In this document: in pieces, positions 23,144 to 33,700 of the stretch
Layout of the letters: each line of letters starts with the position of its first letter
How positions within the stretch are numbered: the stretch's first letter is position 1
Assembly (NCBI GenBank): GCA_013399305.1
Contig: VXAI01000018.1
Span: forward strand, 1,656,215-1,720,214
DNA from: Rostratula benghalensis
Taxonomy: Eukaryota; Chordata; Aves; Charadriiformes; Rostratulidae
DNA: 64,000 nt
Direction of reading: 5' to 3'
The notes under the pieces: generated by a model
The model's input: the letters and a program-made list of their open reading frames with translations, nothing else
Told to the model about the DNA's origin: nothing
Databases searched by the model: none
Translations under genes and position numbers: made by a program

Positions 23144-23844
23144 GGGTTTGGGCACCCAAGCGGCTTCTTGGCAGTGGGAAGGCAGGACAGATTGCTCCTT
23201 AATTAAGCTGGAGCCGGGAATAACGTGCCCAGCCATACCTACAGACACCGCAAGGAAGCTTAACCCTACTCCCTCTGCCACCAAAGACGTCAGACCTCGG
23301 TGGTGGTGGGGACATCCCCGCCGGGGTGGCTCTGGGAAGGACAGGGTCCGCAGGGGCAGGCAGCCCTACAGACAGGCAGCCCACAGCTGCTGTGTTTTTA
23401 TCCAGGCCCTGGTGATGGGTTTGTGCAAGGAGTCGCCCCGCCGAGGCTGTGTCAGCCAGGCAGGATGGGACAAGCTGTAGTTAACGTGGTACCGCGCTGC
23501 CTAAGAAACACTCCCCTTGGAACGAGCATTTGCCCGTCTCGAACTAAAACCAGTCCTGGTTTGTTGTGGGGCTGTGGCCGAATGCCCGTGGAGCTCCCCC
23601 TGGCAGCCATGGAGGCTGAATTCTGATGTGTTTGCAGGCAGGACGAGAGATGGAGCGATGCCCCGTGCTGCCTGCCGTAGGAGACTCTCTTTTTGCCAGC
23701 AGCTGGGTGTCAGCAGTGCCCTGCATCCACTGCTGTAGCTTGGTGGCCTGTCCCCTGCTCGTCAGGCAGACTAGTGTGTACAGGTGTGGGCTGTAGCTAA
23801 ATATAACCCTATGGGCTTATGTGGTAATAACTGTAGTCTACTTG

Positions 23845-23993
23845 TAGAATGGTTAGAGTTGGAAGGGACCTTACAGATCACCCAGTTCCAACCCCCCTGC
23901 CCTGGGCAGGGACACCTCCCACCAGAGCAGGTTGCTCAAAGCCCCATCCAGCCTGGCCTTGGACACCTCCAGGGATGGAGCATCCACAGTTTC
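23845..23993 (-). mobile_element. CR1 LINE fragment, antisense
   Basis: The plus strand shows the complement of the CR1 3' region: 'gaatggttagagttggaagg', 'gaccttacagatcaccc', 'agttccaacccccctgccct' and 'gccccatccagcctggcctt'. It is oriented opposite to SYNGR3, so it forms a partial inverted pair with the sense CR1 at 22472-22971. Confidence 0.93.
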
Positions 23994-25301
23994 CCCTCAC
24001 TATTCTTTGGGGTTCAAGTATTTGTAACATCCTTCTTCATACTTCTTACCCCCCCACCACCACCTTTTTCCCTCCCCGTGCGTACAGTGGCACTCACAGC
24101 TTTCCTCATAGCCCTCCAGAGCAGATCCACGCTGTGACTTTGTCCCTTGCCTGCCCCCACGCTGTCCTTGCAAGCTGTTCAGTAGCTCCCCCGTCCTCCT
24201 GGAGAGCGCAGATGCTCGCCCGAGCTTGCAGAGGGTTGGGAGGGTGCTGCTCTCAGGCTGGCGTCCCAAAAGCTTCTGCAGAGCATTGGCACTGAGTTTG
24301 GGTGTAAAGAGTAAGAGTTCAAACAACCCTGGGGGCTTCCCTGGCGCTGTGTTCTGCCACATCACTTTGCTCTGGGAGGTTCTGGTGTGACAACAGGTAT
24401 TTCTCAGCGCTGAAGTTAACCACATCATGGGGTTTGTGTATTTATTTTAAGCATATTAAAAGAATTGAAATAATTGGGTGGTTTTTTTTTTTCTTCCTCC
24501 AATGTTTTAAGCTGTCCCTAGCAAAAATGGTAGTTAGTAAAAGCAGAGCCCTCCCGCTGCCCCCTCTACACACAGATGGGGTTTCACTGGCTGTTCTGCT
24601 GCGACACTGCGGGACACGTTTCCCATCAGTTCGTGCTACAACAGCAAGTGACAGCTACAGCCCTTCTTTGCTACTTCTGTCAACCAGCAATTCCTTACCG
24701 GGGTAACTCACACCTCCCTCTCTCCCCCCACAACCACCTCCCCCAAACAGCGTACGGCCGGCTCTTCGTTAAGGTCACTTAAAACTAAGCCAGCTGTGGT
24801 TGTTTGGTGCCCGTTATCAAATGACACCCTTAGAGTTGGGGGGTGGGTATTCCTCTGGATACAAGCTGCTGTACATATCTGCATTTTCCCTCAGCCACCT
24901 CTGCGTTCCCACAGCGCCTGGGGAGAGGGGATGGGTCCAGTTCCACTCTGGTTTATTCCTGGTACTTTTCTAGGGAGCACACTGAGGCCAGGAGCAGCAG
25001 CAGACCCTCTCCCACCAGCAGGGAGGCTGAAAAACCAGCCTTCGCTGTCTCAGCTTGAAACCCAAGCTCAGCTGCCTGTGTTTTGTTGCAGTGCGCCTTT
25101 AAACCTCACATTCTTTAAGAGTTTTAATGATCAAACCAGTACCAAACGTGGTTTGCAACTTTCAGTCTTTCTGCAGATACCTCTGTATGAGCAGACCGCT
25201 TCCAAGAGTTGCAGTTGTCACTAATCTCGCGTGCATTGTAGTATAAAGTGGACTGTGTATGGAAGTAAGTTAAAAATGTTTACAACTTTTGTATATATAT
25301 T

Positions 25302-25326
25302 NNNNNNNNNNNNNNNNNNNNNNNNN
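25302..25326. other. Assembly gap, 25 N
   Basis: Twenty-five undetermined bases follow 'tttgtatatatatt', within the transcript-end-like block just before the distal SYNGR3 poly(A) signal. An (AT)n or short simple repeat is likely. Confidence 0.99.
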
Positions 25327-25386
25327 GAGAGAACAATCTGTGACTATGTATTTTCGGTGTCCGTGTACCAGCTGCAACTTATTTTC

Positions 25387-25392
25387 AATAAA
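25387..25392 (+). terminator. SYNGR3: Distal plus-strand poly(A) signal AATAAA
   Basis: AATAAA in the context 'tattttcaataaagagtt', preceded by AU-rich sequence typical of a vertebrate 3' end. Cleavage would be expected about 15-30 bases downstream. It faces the minus-strand signal at 25450-25445. Confidence 0.7.
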
Positions 25393-25444
25393 GAGTTAAA
25401 AATGAAAAGAAGCGGCCTGAAAAAAAACCACAACTTGGTAATAC

Positions 25445-25450
25445 TTTATT
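25445..25450 (-). terminator. ZNF598: Minus-strand poly(A) signal AATAAA (ZNF598)
   Basis: TTTATT on the plus strand is AATAAA read from the ZNF598 side. A cleavage site about 15-30 bases on would fall near 25420-25430. A TTTATT also occurs at 27362-27367, only 15 bases after the ZNF598 stop, but that would leave an unusually short 3' UTR. Confidence 0.6.
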
Positions 25451-26984
25451 TCATCAGGTGAGCACAAGGAAACTGCATCATCAGGCCAAAGAGATCCATC
25501 ACCTCAAGGAAACTTCCAGCAGCACCCGCCCAGTAGGAACTACGGACCCCCTAAGGTGAGAAATCAACTGAAATCACAGGAAGACAGAAGATGCTCCTGC
25601 AGAGAATAGGAATTTCATTTCCCTGGAAGTTGACAAACCAAAGGAAGAGAGGGGGAGGAGAGCTGACCCCGTGGATCCAGCGGGGGTGGTGTCACAGGGG
25701 CTACACCCCGCTCCGGGGGAACCTGACTGGAAGCAGGAAGAGGGAAGCATTAACTACTCCTCACATTATTCATGCATTTCATAAAAAGAGCCATGCAGGC
25801 AAATCCTCCTCCCCAGCCCCGCTCTCAGGGCGTGGAGCCTGGCCCCTGGGCTGAACCCCACACGTTTCAGGTATTCAAAACAGCCTTAATTATTTGGGGA
25901 AAAAAAAAAAAACCAAACAAAAAAACCCCACAAAACAAACACCCCACAAACAAAAAACCACACCAGACCCCAAAAGCGCTTTGCAGCCTGACAGCAAGCA
26001 AAAAGAGAAGGTGTAAGGCAAGGAAAACTTCCTGCAGCCAGGAGAAGCTCTGCAGCAATACTCTGAGCTCAATTTCATCGAAACGATGCTTATATAAAAG
26101 CAGTGTTTCATCCCTAAAAATTACATAAATTAATTCCAGCTGTATTCCTACACGATAAAAAACGACTGAACCCGGTCTCTAGCCAGGATGGGAGAGAATC
26201 TGAGGCCGAACTGCAGGGCAGGGAGACCCCTGGTCACTCCCTCACCCTCAGAGCTGCCGAGGGGATCCCCCGCCTGTCTCCCAAGAGGTGGAACTTAGAG
26301 ATGAGGAGCAGCCATGGTCAGCAAAGCTTCTTCAGACCGGGATCACCAAGGGAAGGGCAGGATGGAAACGCCCCATCCAGTCTGAACGAATCATCCTCCT
26401 TAGTGCAGATCACTGTAAACAGATACATGCACTCAAAAGGCACTGCAGATAAACACGCCCGGTGATCAGCAGCATTTAATGTCCCAAGATGCTGTTGTTT
26501 GGAGCTACCACCATTAATACATCCAAGAAATTAGAAACATGGCAGTCATTAAATAAAATTACTGTGAAGGGTGCTTTACAGAAAGTAAAGCCTTAATGTT
26601 ATTATTCTACATGCAGTGCTACAAAAAAAAAAAGTTTCTTTAAAGAACGTGTTACATAAAAAGTCAGAGGCAATTTCAGATCTCACGGTCAACCCATCAA
26701 TCGCACAGATCAGTCCCAATTCTTCAAGTAGTAGAGCTAATTCCGTTTTCAGACAGGAATTTTCTTTGCTTTATGAGCAGCCCAACGTTCACAGACACAC
26801 GGCTGAACCAGCCTTACCAGCGAGTAGCATCTTTTCCTTTTCTGCACCTTTGTACCCCTGACTGCTGTGATCTTCGCAGTCACAGAAACAGCACACAAAA
26901 AAAAAAATCAGAATATTATAAGGGAAGCCATTTTTGCTTCCTCTCATTTCAGTGATTCTTAATCTTCCCTCTCCCTCCCCCCAG

Positions 26985-27024
26985 AAAAAAAAAAAAAAAA
27001 AAAAAAGAAAGAAAGAAAGAAAAA
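26985..27024. repeat. Poly(A) plus (GAAA)n tract
   Basis: A run of 22 A followed by GAAA repeats. In ZNF598 mRNA this would be a U-rich UUUC tract in the 3' UTR. No target-site or element body is recognisable beside it, so I call it a simple repeat. Confidence 0.85.
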
Positions 27025-27381
27025 CCCCCGAAGCAGATGCTTATTCCCCTATTGTGTCCCCTTGTCAGTCTTCAGATCAGAGAGTATTTTCCCAGCTATT
27101 GCATGTTACAGGAGAAAGGTGGCCCCCTGCCTGCCCACCCTGCCCTTTCAGCCTAATTCTACTCAGGCGTTTTGGAAGCTCAGACTTTGGATGTTAAAAT
27201 TTTTGCTACGGCGCAGTCCAGTGATCCCTTTGCACGGTGTTGATGAACAGCACTGAGAGGGCTCTCTAACAGCATCTCTAACTCAAGCTGGCACCAGCCC
27301 TCAGCCACACTGCGCTGCCAAACCTCATCCCCAAAAGTGCATATTCATAGAGAGAGACTCTTTTATTGGCCTTCAGGAAAG

Positions 27382-27729
27382 CTAACTGATGATTCTGCTG
27401 ATTGCTTGTAGGGAAGGGAACTCCTCATCCTCGATATGCAAAGCTTTATGGGTGACAACGTCCTGCTGAGTCAGCACTTGCTTACACGTCGGGCAGATAC
27501 AGCAGTCGAGATCCGAGTTGGAGTCCGTCTGCCAAACATTCTTTTTGTTCTTTTTGGATTTGTTTGAGCTTTGTTTCTCTTTGATTCTGAAATCGTTGTG
27601 AGCAGAAAGCAGTTCTTGTTGCTTAACTGTGTCCGGCAACAACACCAACAACTCGTTAAAAATTTTCTTGAAGTTATCTCCAAGCAGTTCTCGGCAACTT
27701 TTGTAATACTGTGCTGCAGAAATCAGACC
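27382..27729 (-). CDS. ZNF598: ZNF598 terminal coding exon 12 with stop
   Basis: Acceptor CCTGAAG (an AAG acceptor), then GLISAAQYYKSCRELLGDNF, ELLVLLPDTVKQQELLSAH, KSKKNKKNVW, CPTCKQVL with a downstream HKALH, and DEEFPSLQAISRIIS before TAG at 27382-27384. CPTC...H...H resembles a further C-terminal zinc-binding motif. Confidence 0.96.
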   Translation of the reverse strand, partial: GLISAAQYYKSCRELLGDNFKKIFNELLVLLPDTVKQQELLSAHNDFRIKEKQSSNKSKKNKKNVWQTDSNSDLDCCICPTCKQVLTQQDVVTHKALHIEDEEFPSLQAISRIIS

Positions 27730-30700
27730 CTTCAGGGAAAAGAGAATTGGAATGAGTAGGAAATAACCAGCTATTTAAATCCCCCCCCTGCCCTGGGATT
27801 CACCTTCTCCCAGGGCACATCATCCTCACTGCTTTTACTCCGTCCTCGCTGCTTTTTTGCTACCTTAGCACTAGAGAAGGGCAACAGTGGGGCTGAGAGG
27901 GGGAGAAAATAAATCAAATCTCTGTTTAGTCCACTTACCAACAGCAAAGAGTGACAGAGGCACTGCATGAACTGAACACACAGGAAGGTTTTCGTGCCCA
28001 CTCACCTGTCGGAATTGCCCAGAATGAGTTTTAAATTTGTTGAACTTGGACTCATCGCTTTGAAGAAATTCTTTGATAGACTGTATTAGCTGGATGTTCC
28101 TTTGCTGAAAGTTTTCAGGTATCAAGTATGATCCGTGAGAGGATTTTGGCCTGTGTTTGAAAAGATCAAAAGTGACTTTGACTTTGCTTCAGGTCATACA
28201 AAGATGCTGTGGGATACATCTTATATGGTTTTTCTCTTCTACAGGAGGCATTCCTTTTCCCCACCCAACTACACCTGCAGTTACAATCAGCAGCAAACAA
28301 GTATCTTCACAGGACAATGAAATGTGTCCTGTGAGACTCCAGCTTTACCAAGACAAAAATATTTAAAAGGCAAGTTTAATGTAGTCTTGACTAGGTGTTT
28401 TGTAAGCTGGGTTCACTAAAAAGATGTAAGCAACAAAGACTGCACCATGAATAAAACCAAACAGATTAATACAGATGCCTGTATTAAACTTACAGAAAAA
28501 ATTTTACTCCCTTTTTCACACAAACTCATTTCTCTCACCTTAAAGGGCCCCGGCCAGGGCCCAGCTACTGGAAAGATAAGAGCAACAAAAGTATTTAGAG
28601 GTCACCATGGAAAATGTGCTTCTGCACCTCGTTTCTGGGACTCTGAACCAATGGGAGGGTTAAGAAATACGTTGGGGCTGCAGATTTCCAAGTAAATCTA
28701 GAAGAGACAGAAGCCTGCAATGGCCACAGGAATCACAGCACCCGCTTAAAATAATCCCCTCAGAGTATTTCATGTGCTGTTTGAACAGAGGTGCAATGAG
28801 TAAAGTATCTCATAGGACTTCTACTTACTCTTTCAAAGACGTAGTGACAGGTTCAGAGATCTTGGTAGATGGAATAACAGCAAAACCTGGAGGGGGTTTA
28901 CTAACAGGCACCGACAGACCCGGAGGCGGAGGAGGACTCTTTAATAGCACCACGGTGTTAAAGCCTAAAAGAAAGCAGAGAACGGGCAGGAAGTTAGAGC
29001 ATGTATCTGTGGCACTCACATACCACCGTCTAAAATTAACACCAGGGGTGTGACAGACTCTCCAGAGGCACTAAGTAGTAAGAGTCAGAAGTACAGACAT
29101 CACCATATTGGAAATAACCTAAAAATTAGAGAGGTGGAAATCTGTTGCTTCAACAGTCAGGTCAAGAAGCACTTCAGAATGGCTGATGTTACTCTACAGA
29201 GAAAGCCCTTTAACTATTAATGTACTTTTTCAATAGAAAATAACCTTAAAAAAACCTCACAAAACAAACCCAACACTCAAACTCACAATGAAAAATCACT
29301 TTTACATTGTTAAAGTGAACAGAAGTCACGCCAGAAGTGACAACAGCCTATTTCTAGCACACTCCACCTAGCAGTAGCTGCAGAGCAGCACAGAACAGAA
29401 CAGCTAAGCATCTCCCAAAGCGATGGTACTTTTGTTAAAACCACTGTAAGTCAGGTGTGTTGCTATGTTACTCCAGTTTTACAAGATTATGGCACCACTA
29501 AAAGCGAGGGCATTAAATCTCTGCAAACACAGAACAAAAGTGACCAATCGAGCCAACTGACAAGCACCAGCAGGCACAGGTCAGAGCTCAAGAGAGACTC
29601 CCTTTGCCTGCAGCAGTTCCCAAACTAGATCTTAAAGCACAAAAGCAGAGATATGTGTGTCAGCTGTGACTCATGAGAAAAGCAGTGACAGGTAAAGCTG
29701 CTCATCTGTGAGCCACCCCAGAGAGCAAACACCTGCAGCTGCACGGAGCAGAGGTCCCCAACATTTCCACCTCTTCAACCACCATTTACAGAGGACATTC
29801 AAGCCTACCTGTGCCCCCCCAAGACTGTCTTTTTAAACTTCAATGGCTAAGCCTAGCACGTGGTGGCAGAACTGCTCCTCCCACCAGAGTCAGAAGAAGC
29901 AGTTCCTACATCTCATCCACGTGCCACGTTTTTCCACCGTGCCCCAGCGCTGCTTACCTGGTGGCGGGGGCATCCTAGCTGTTCCTGAGCTCCCAAGGGC
30001 TGGGAAGTCTTCCTGAGGTAAAGGGCATTTGTTAGTCACCGTGGGCTTTTTAAGGCCAGGGGGCTCTTTGGGTGTACTGCAGATCACCAGTGACTTCTCT
30101 GAGTGCCCATTCACAACGGCTGGGGACCTCTCAGGGGCCTGGAGAGCAGAGGACGTGTTCGATGCCCGCTCTGCTTCTGGCAGCTTCTCAGCAGATGACC
30201 TGGGCAACGATGGCTCCTGCGAGAGGTGGGGGGACGCCGGTCTCTGCTTCTCAACCCCCAGCTTCTTCTTCTTGCTCACTTTTGTGAAAGTTTGTGAGGT
30301 AGAAGCTGCCAGCAAGGACGATACGTCAAACATCGTGGGTGTGTTTCTGATCTCCTGGGTTGTCAACCCACTACCGCCATCTTCATCATCTGACTGAGAG
30401 AGTTTATTGCTCTTCCTACTTCCTTTAGTGCTATTCAAGGAGGATGGTTTTTTGGCTATCTGGTTTACACAGGGGTTGCTAATGGCTTTGACCACATTTT
30501 TACTGGAACCATTGTTCCATGCAGATGTGATGTTAGTTACTGTTTTATTGTTAGGCCTCATTTTGGACACTAGGGCTGGAAAATCCTCCTCTTGGAAAGC
30601 TGTTTTCTTTGCAGTCGCTGTATATGCCAGAGACATCCCAGAAGAGATGGGGGGTGCTGGAGAGGATGACAAGCTTGGGAAATCTTCCTCTTTAAGCTTA

Positions 30701-33700
30701 ACTGCTGCCAGCTGGGCAGAGCTGTGAGAAAGGAAAAGCACAGCCCGTTACAGTGGTGCTGAAGAGGCAGCACAACTCCAACAGGCAGAAGGAGCTCCAC
30801 ACTCATCTGCACCCTTCCTTGAACTAGGGCTGAGGGGACCACAACTGCCCCAACTGTTGACAGGACACAAATGCATCAGGTTTGTAAACTGTGTTTGGGA
30901 TGGGTCCCCTGAAAGAAGTCCCACAGGCCTTGTTGGGTTGCCTGTACTGTCTCACACATTCTAGCTCCACATCCTGCAGAGGTGCCATTCTAATCACTCC
31001 TTTCAGGAGATGATGGATTTTAAAACTCATGGTGTACAGCTCCTGCAAGATAAGCTATCAAGTTACAAATGGCTGGAATGGAGAATATTTCCCTGAAACT
31101 ATAACACCAAAAGATCAAGCCACGAACCGAAGCAACAACCAAAGCCCTTCATGCAGGTGACTAGCACAGAAACAGCTTGAGGAAGAAGGGGGCCTGGGCA
31201 GGGAGGAAGCATTTGTAGTTTAAGTAATCTGTAGAATTGTTTTCTCCAGAAATGCTGAAGGTAAGTAAATGTCTAAAAGTGCTTTCTCATTGCTGCAGCC
31301 TTGCACACTTACCCTTGTAGAGGTCCCACTGCTGAACCAATTGCTGGAAAGTCATCTTGGCTCAAGGCGCCGTTAGCAGCTGCTTCTTTTGGAGTATTGA
31401 CAAAAAGAGCAAAGAAATGTTTTCAACTAAAATCCATTCATTTCAGAGTGGAAGCTATCAATGAACATGACAGCAGCATTAGCAAGTCCTATTTTCAGCA
31501 GCTATGATGTCACTAACGGTGACATTCCAAAAGGACAATTTAAATCATGCCTCACTCTTTCCTTCAATTAACTGCATTCACCATTATGTCACCGCATACT
31601 GGCTGTAGCTTACAGGAAATTCATGACACATGAGCAAAACATAAGCACTTTGTGAGGGAACCCTCCTAGAGAGGGAAATGCCAATGTCCCCAGCTGTCTG
31701 CTCCAGGCTTCTACCCGAGGTTAAGATTCAGCCAACCCACACAGGGTCAGGATGCTCATCAGGGCATCTAAGGAATGTTAATGCTTCACTTGGAAAGCTG
31801 CTGCTCTTGGAAAGCTGCTCCTCCGAGCTCTCCATCTCACCTCTGCTGCACAGATGCCCAAGCTGCTCAGCAATGAGCTCCTGGGCAGTCACGTTACTCT
31901 GAAACAACTCATTCCTAATTTAAATTTGTCTCAAAACCCAAATCCAGTGCTACAGAGCAGAGCAGTTCATGGATGGATTGGTAACAGCTTTGGCATGGAT
32001 GCAGCAAAAGCCGGCCAGGCAGCTGGGGGAGGTAACCTTGCCCATCACCCCCAGCTGAGCTGTACCCATTAACCAAGCAGAGCTCTCAGCACCCCTCAGT
32101 TCATAATGAAAGTGTAAAATCTTTAAGTGGGAATCCTGTTGTAGAAGCAATATAACAGTGGAAAATGGATGTGGAGCAACAGTAATATCAAAACACCACT
32201 GCATCATATTTATTTGTCCCAGACTGGATGTGGTTCAAAACAGTTAAGGGTTTGCTTTCACCCAGTGGTCCCTTTACAGGGAATAACTTGTTCTCAAACA
32301 CGGGGAAATTCATCTCAAGCATCACAACAGATCAGTCTGTGCGTGTTAGGGTAGGGAATGGCCCATTCTTGGATTACACTGGTTTGGATGGAACATCACA
32401 CACAGCATTGTACATTAATTGCAGCTGGTATTTCTACCCAGCTCCATTTTGAGTACAACCTGCTGCAGGAATCCCAGCCCCCTCAGACACGTTTCCCTGC
32501 AAATCCGTGTTGCTGGATGACGATTCTGTACAGCTCTATCCACGTCCACCAGCTTTTGAGAACAACCCATGGCAACCCCTGCCTTCTCCAGGCTGATCTC
32601 CAGACCCACCACCTCTCCCTGCAGATGCAGGATGTGCTCAACACTAACCTGTAACATCATTTGAAGACCTGGGCAGGCGCTTGGGGCCGAGCACTTCAGA
32701 ATCTCTCAGGTCCTCCTTTTTACCTCTGCTGATGCTGTCATCTTTGTCTTCTACCCGTTTTTTCTCCTCTTGCCGTTTTGCTGCTACAGATGCCCTGACT
32801 GCTGCTGCAACATCTCTGTCTTCTTCTTCCCTACAGGAACAAGGCAGATTTTCTCGGTCAAAGAGTAAGGATTACCCAGCAGCTTTGTCTCTCTCCAGCT
32901 CTCACCTCTCCCGTTGTCAGCTCTGATGACTCTGCCTGATCTTGTGCTGCCACCTGCTGAGAAGGCTAAAGCAAACCCACCGCTCCAGTACACCCTGGAA
33001 CCAGCCAGTGAGACAGGCAACGTTCACCCCCTGGATTCACAAATTCTAGGTGTGGTAATAACAATCCAAGCCAGAATAAACCGGGGTGAACTGGGAGAGA
33101 CAGTACCAAGGATGCGTGGGGACGCCCATCTCTCCCATTCCTTTTTCAAATGTATGGAATCACACTTGTAGGCCACAGTAGTTCTTTGAAACATGGTTTG
33201 TCATGAACTCTCAGCACATGCACGATCCACATGCGGCACAACATAAAAGTGTTTAGAGATGGACTTCTTCCCCCCGTGAAATCACCAGTCATGAACCAGC
33301 TGACCATCCAGAGAGAAAAAGAAGAAAAACAGATGTGCAGTGTGTACAAAGAGCTCAGGTCTCGTGTGGATGAAGAGACATATAAACGCAAAATTTCATT
33401 TCAATACTTAACCCTCTTCTTTTTCCAAAGCACTCAGTCTGGCCACATAGAGATCTGTTAGTTCAATGAAAAGCATGGTCCTTAGAAACAGGAACTTCAT
33501 GATTACCCAGACCAAAAAGTCTATTAAACCTGCAAAGACTTGGCACTTACTTCAGAAAATCCTAGTCAGAGAAGTTAGCATAAAAACACTTGTTGAAATT
33601 AATTTAGGATTCTGAATTTATTTAGCCCACAGTTGAGGATTACATTGTTCCTCTTCTTATGTCAAGTCCAGCAAGCTGAAACTTCACACAAAATAATTTC

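Larger units (their letters stand above)
19858..25415 (+). other. SYNGR3: Probable SYNGR3 3' UTR, extended, with proximal and distal poly(A) options
   Basis: No new coding exon follows the stop. A proximal AATAAA lies at 20122-20127. Transcript-end-like AU-rich blocks recur at about 20370-20425, 21960-22260 and 25225-25400, the last ending with AATAAA at 25387-25392. The simplest reading is one long 3' UTR with alternative polyadenylation, interrupted by two CR1 copies, a CA repeat and a GGA repeat. The alternative is that the distal signal belongs to a separate plus-strand non-coding transcript. The outer boundary is inferred from the signal position only. Confidence 0.5.
25425..27381 (-). 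other. ZNF598: Probable ZNF598 3' UTR
   Basis: About 1.95 kb lie between the ZNF598 stop codon (27382-27384) and the minus-strand AATAAA at 25450-25445. No other coding exon is seen on either strand. The stretch contains an A-rich microsatellite (26985-27024, U-rich in the transcript), an A/C-rich tract at 25901-25965, and ordinary AT-rich sequence. The extent is inferred from the signal. Confidence 0.5.

Noticed and set aside
23110..23480. 136-codon frame with poly-Gly from the GGA repeat
   Set aside because: Low-complexity translation of a microsatellite.
27362..27367. Very proximal ZNF598 poly(A) signal
   Set aside because: AATAAA on minus lies 15 bases after the stop, which would give a 3' UTR of only a few tens of bases. 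Kept only as a possibility; the distal signal is preferred.
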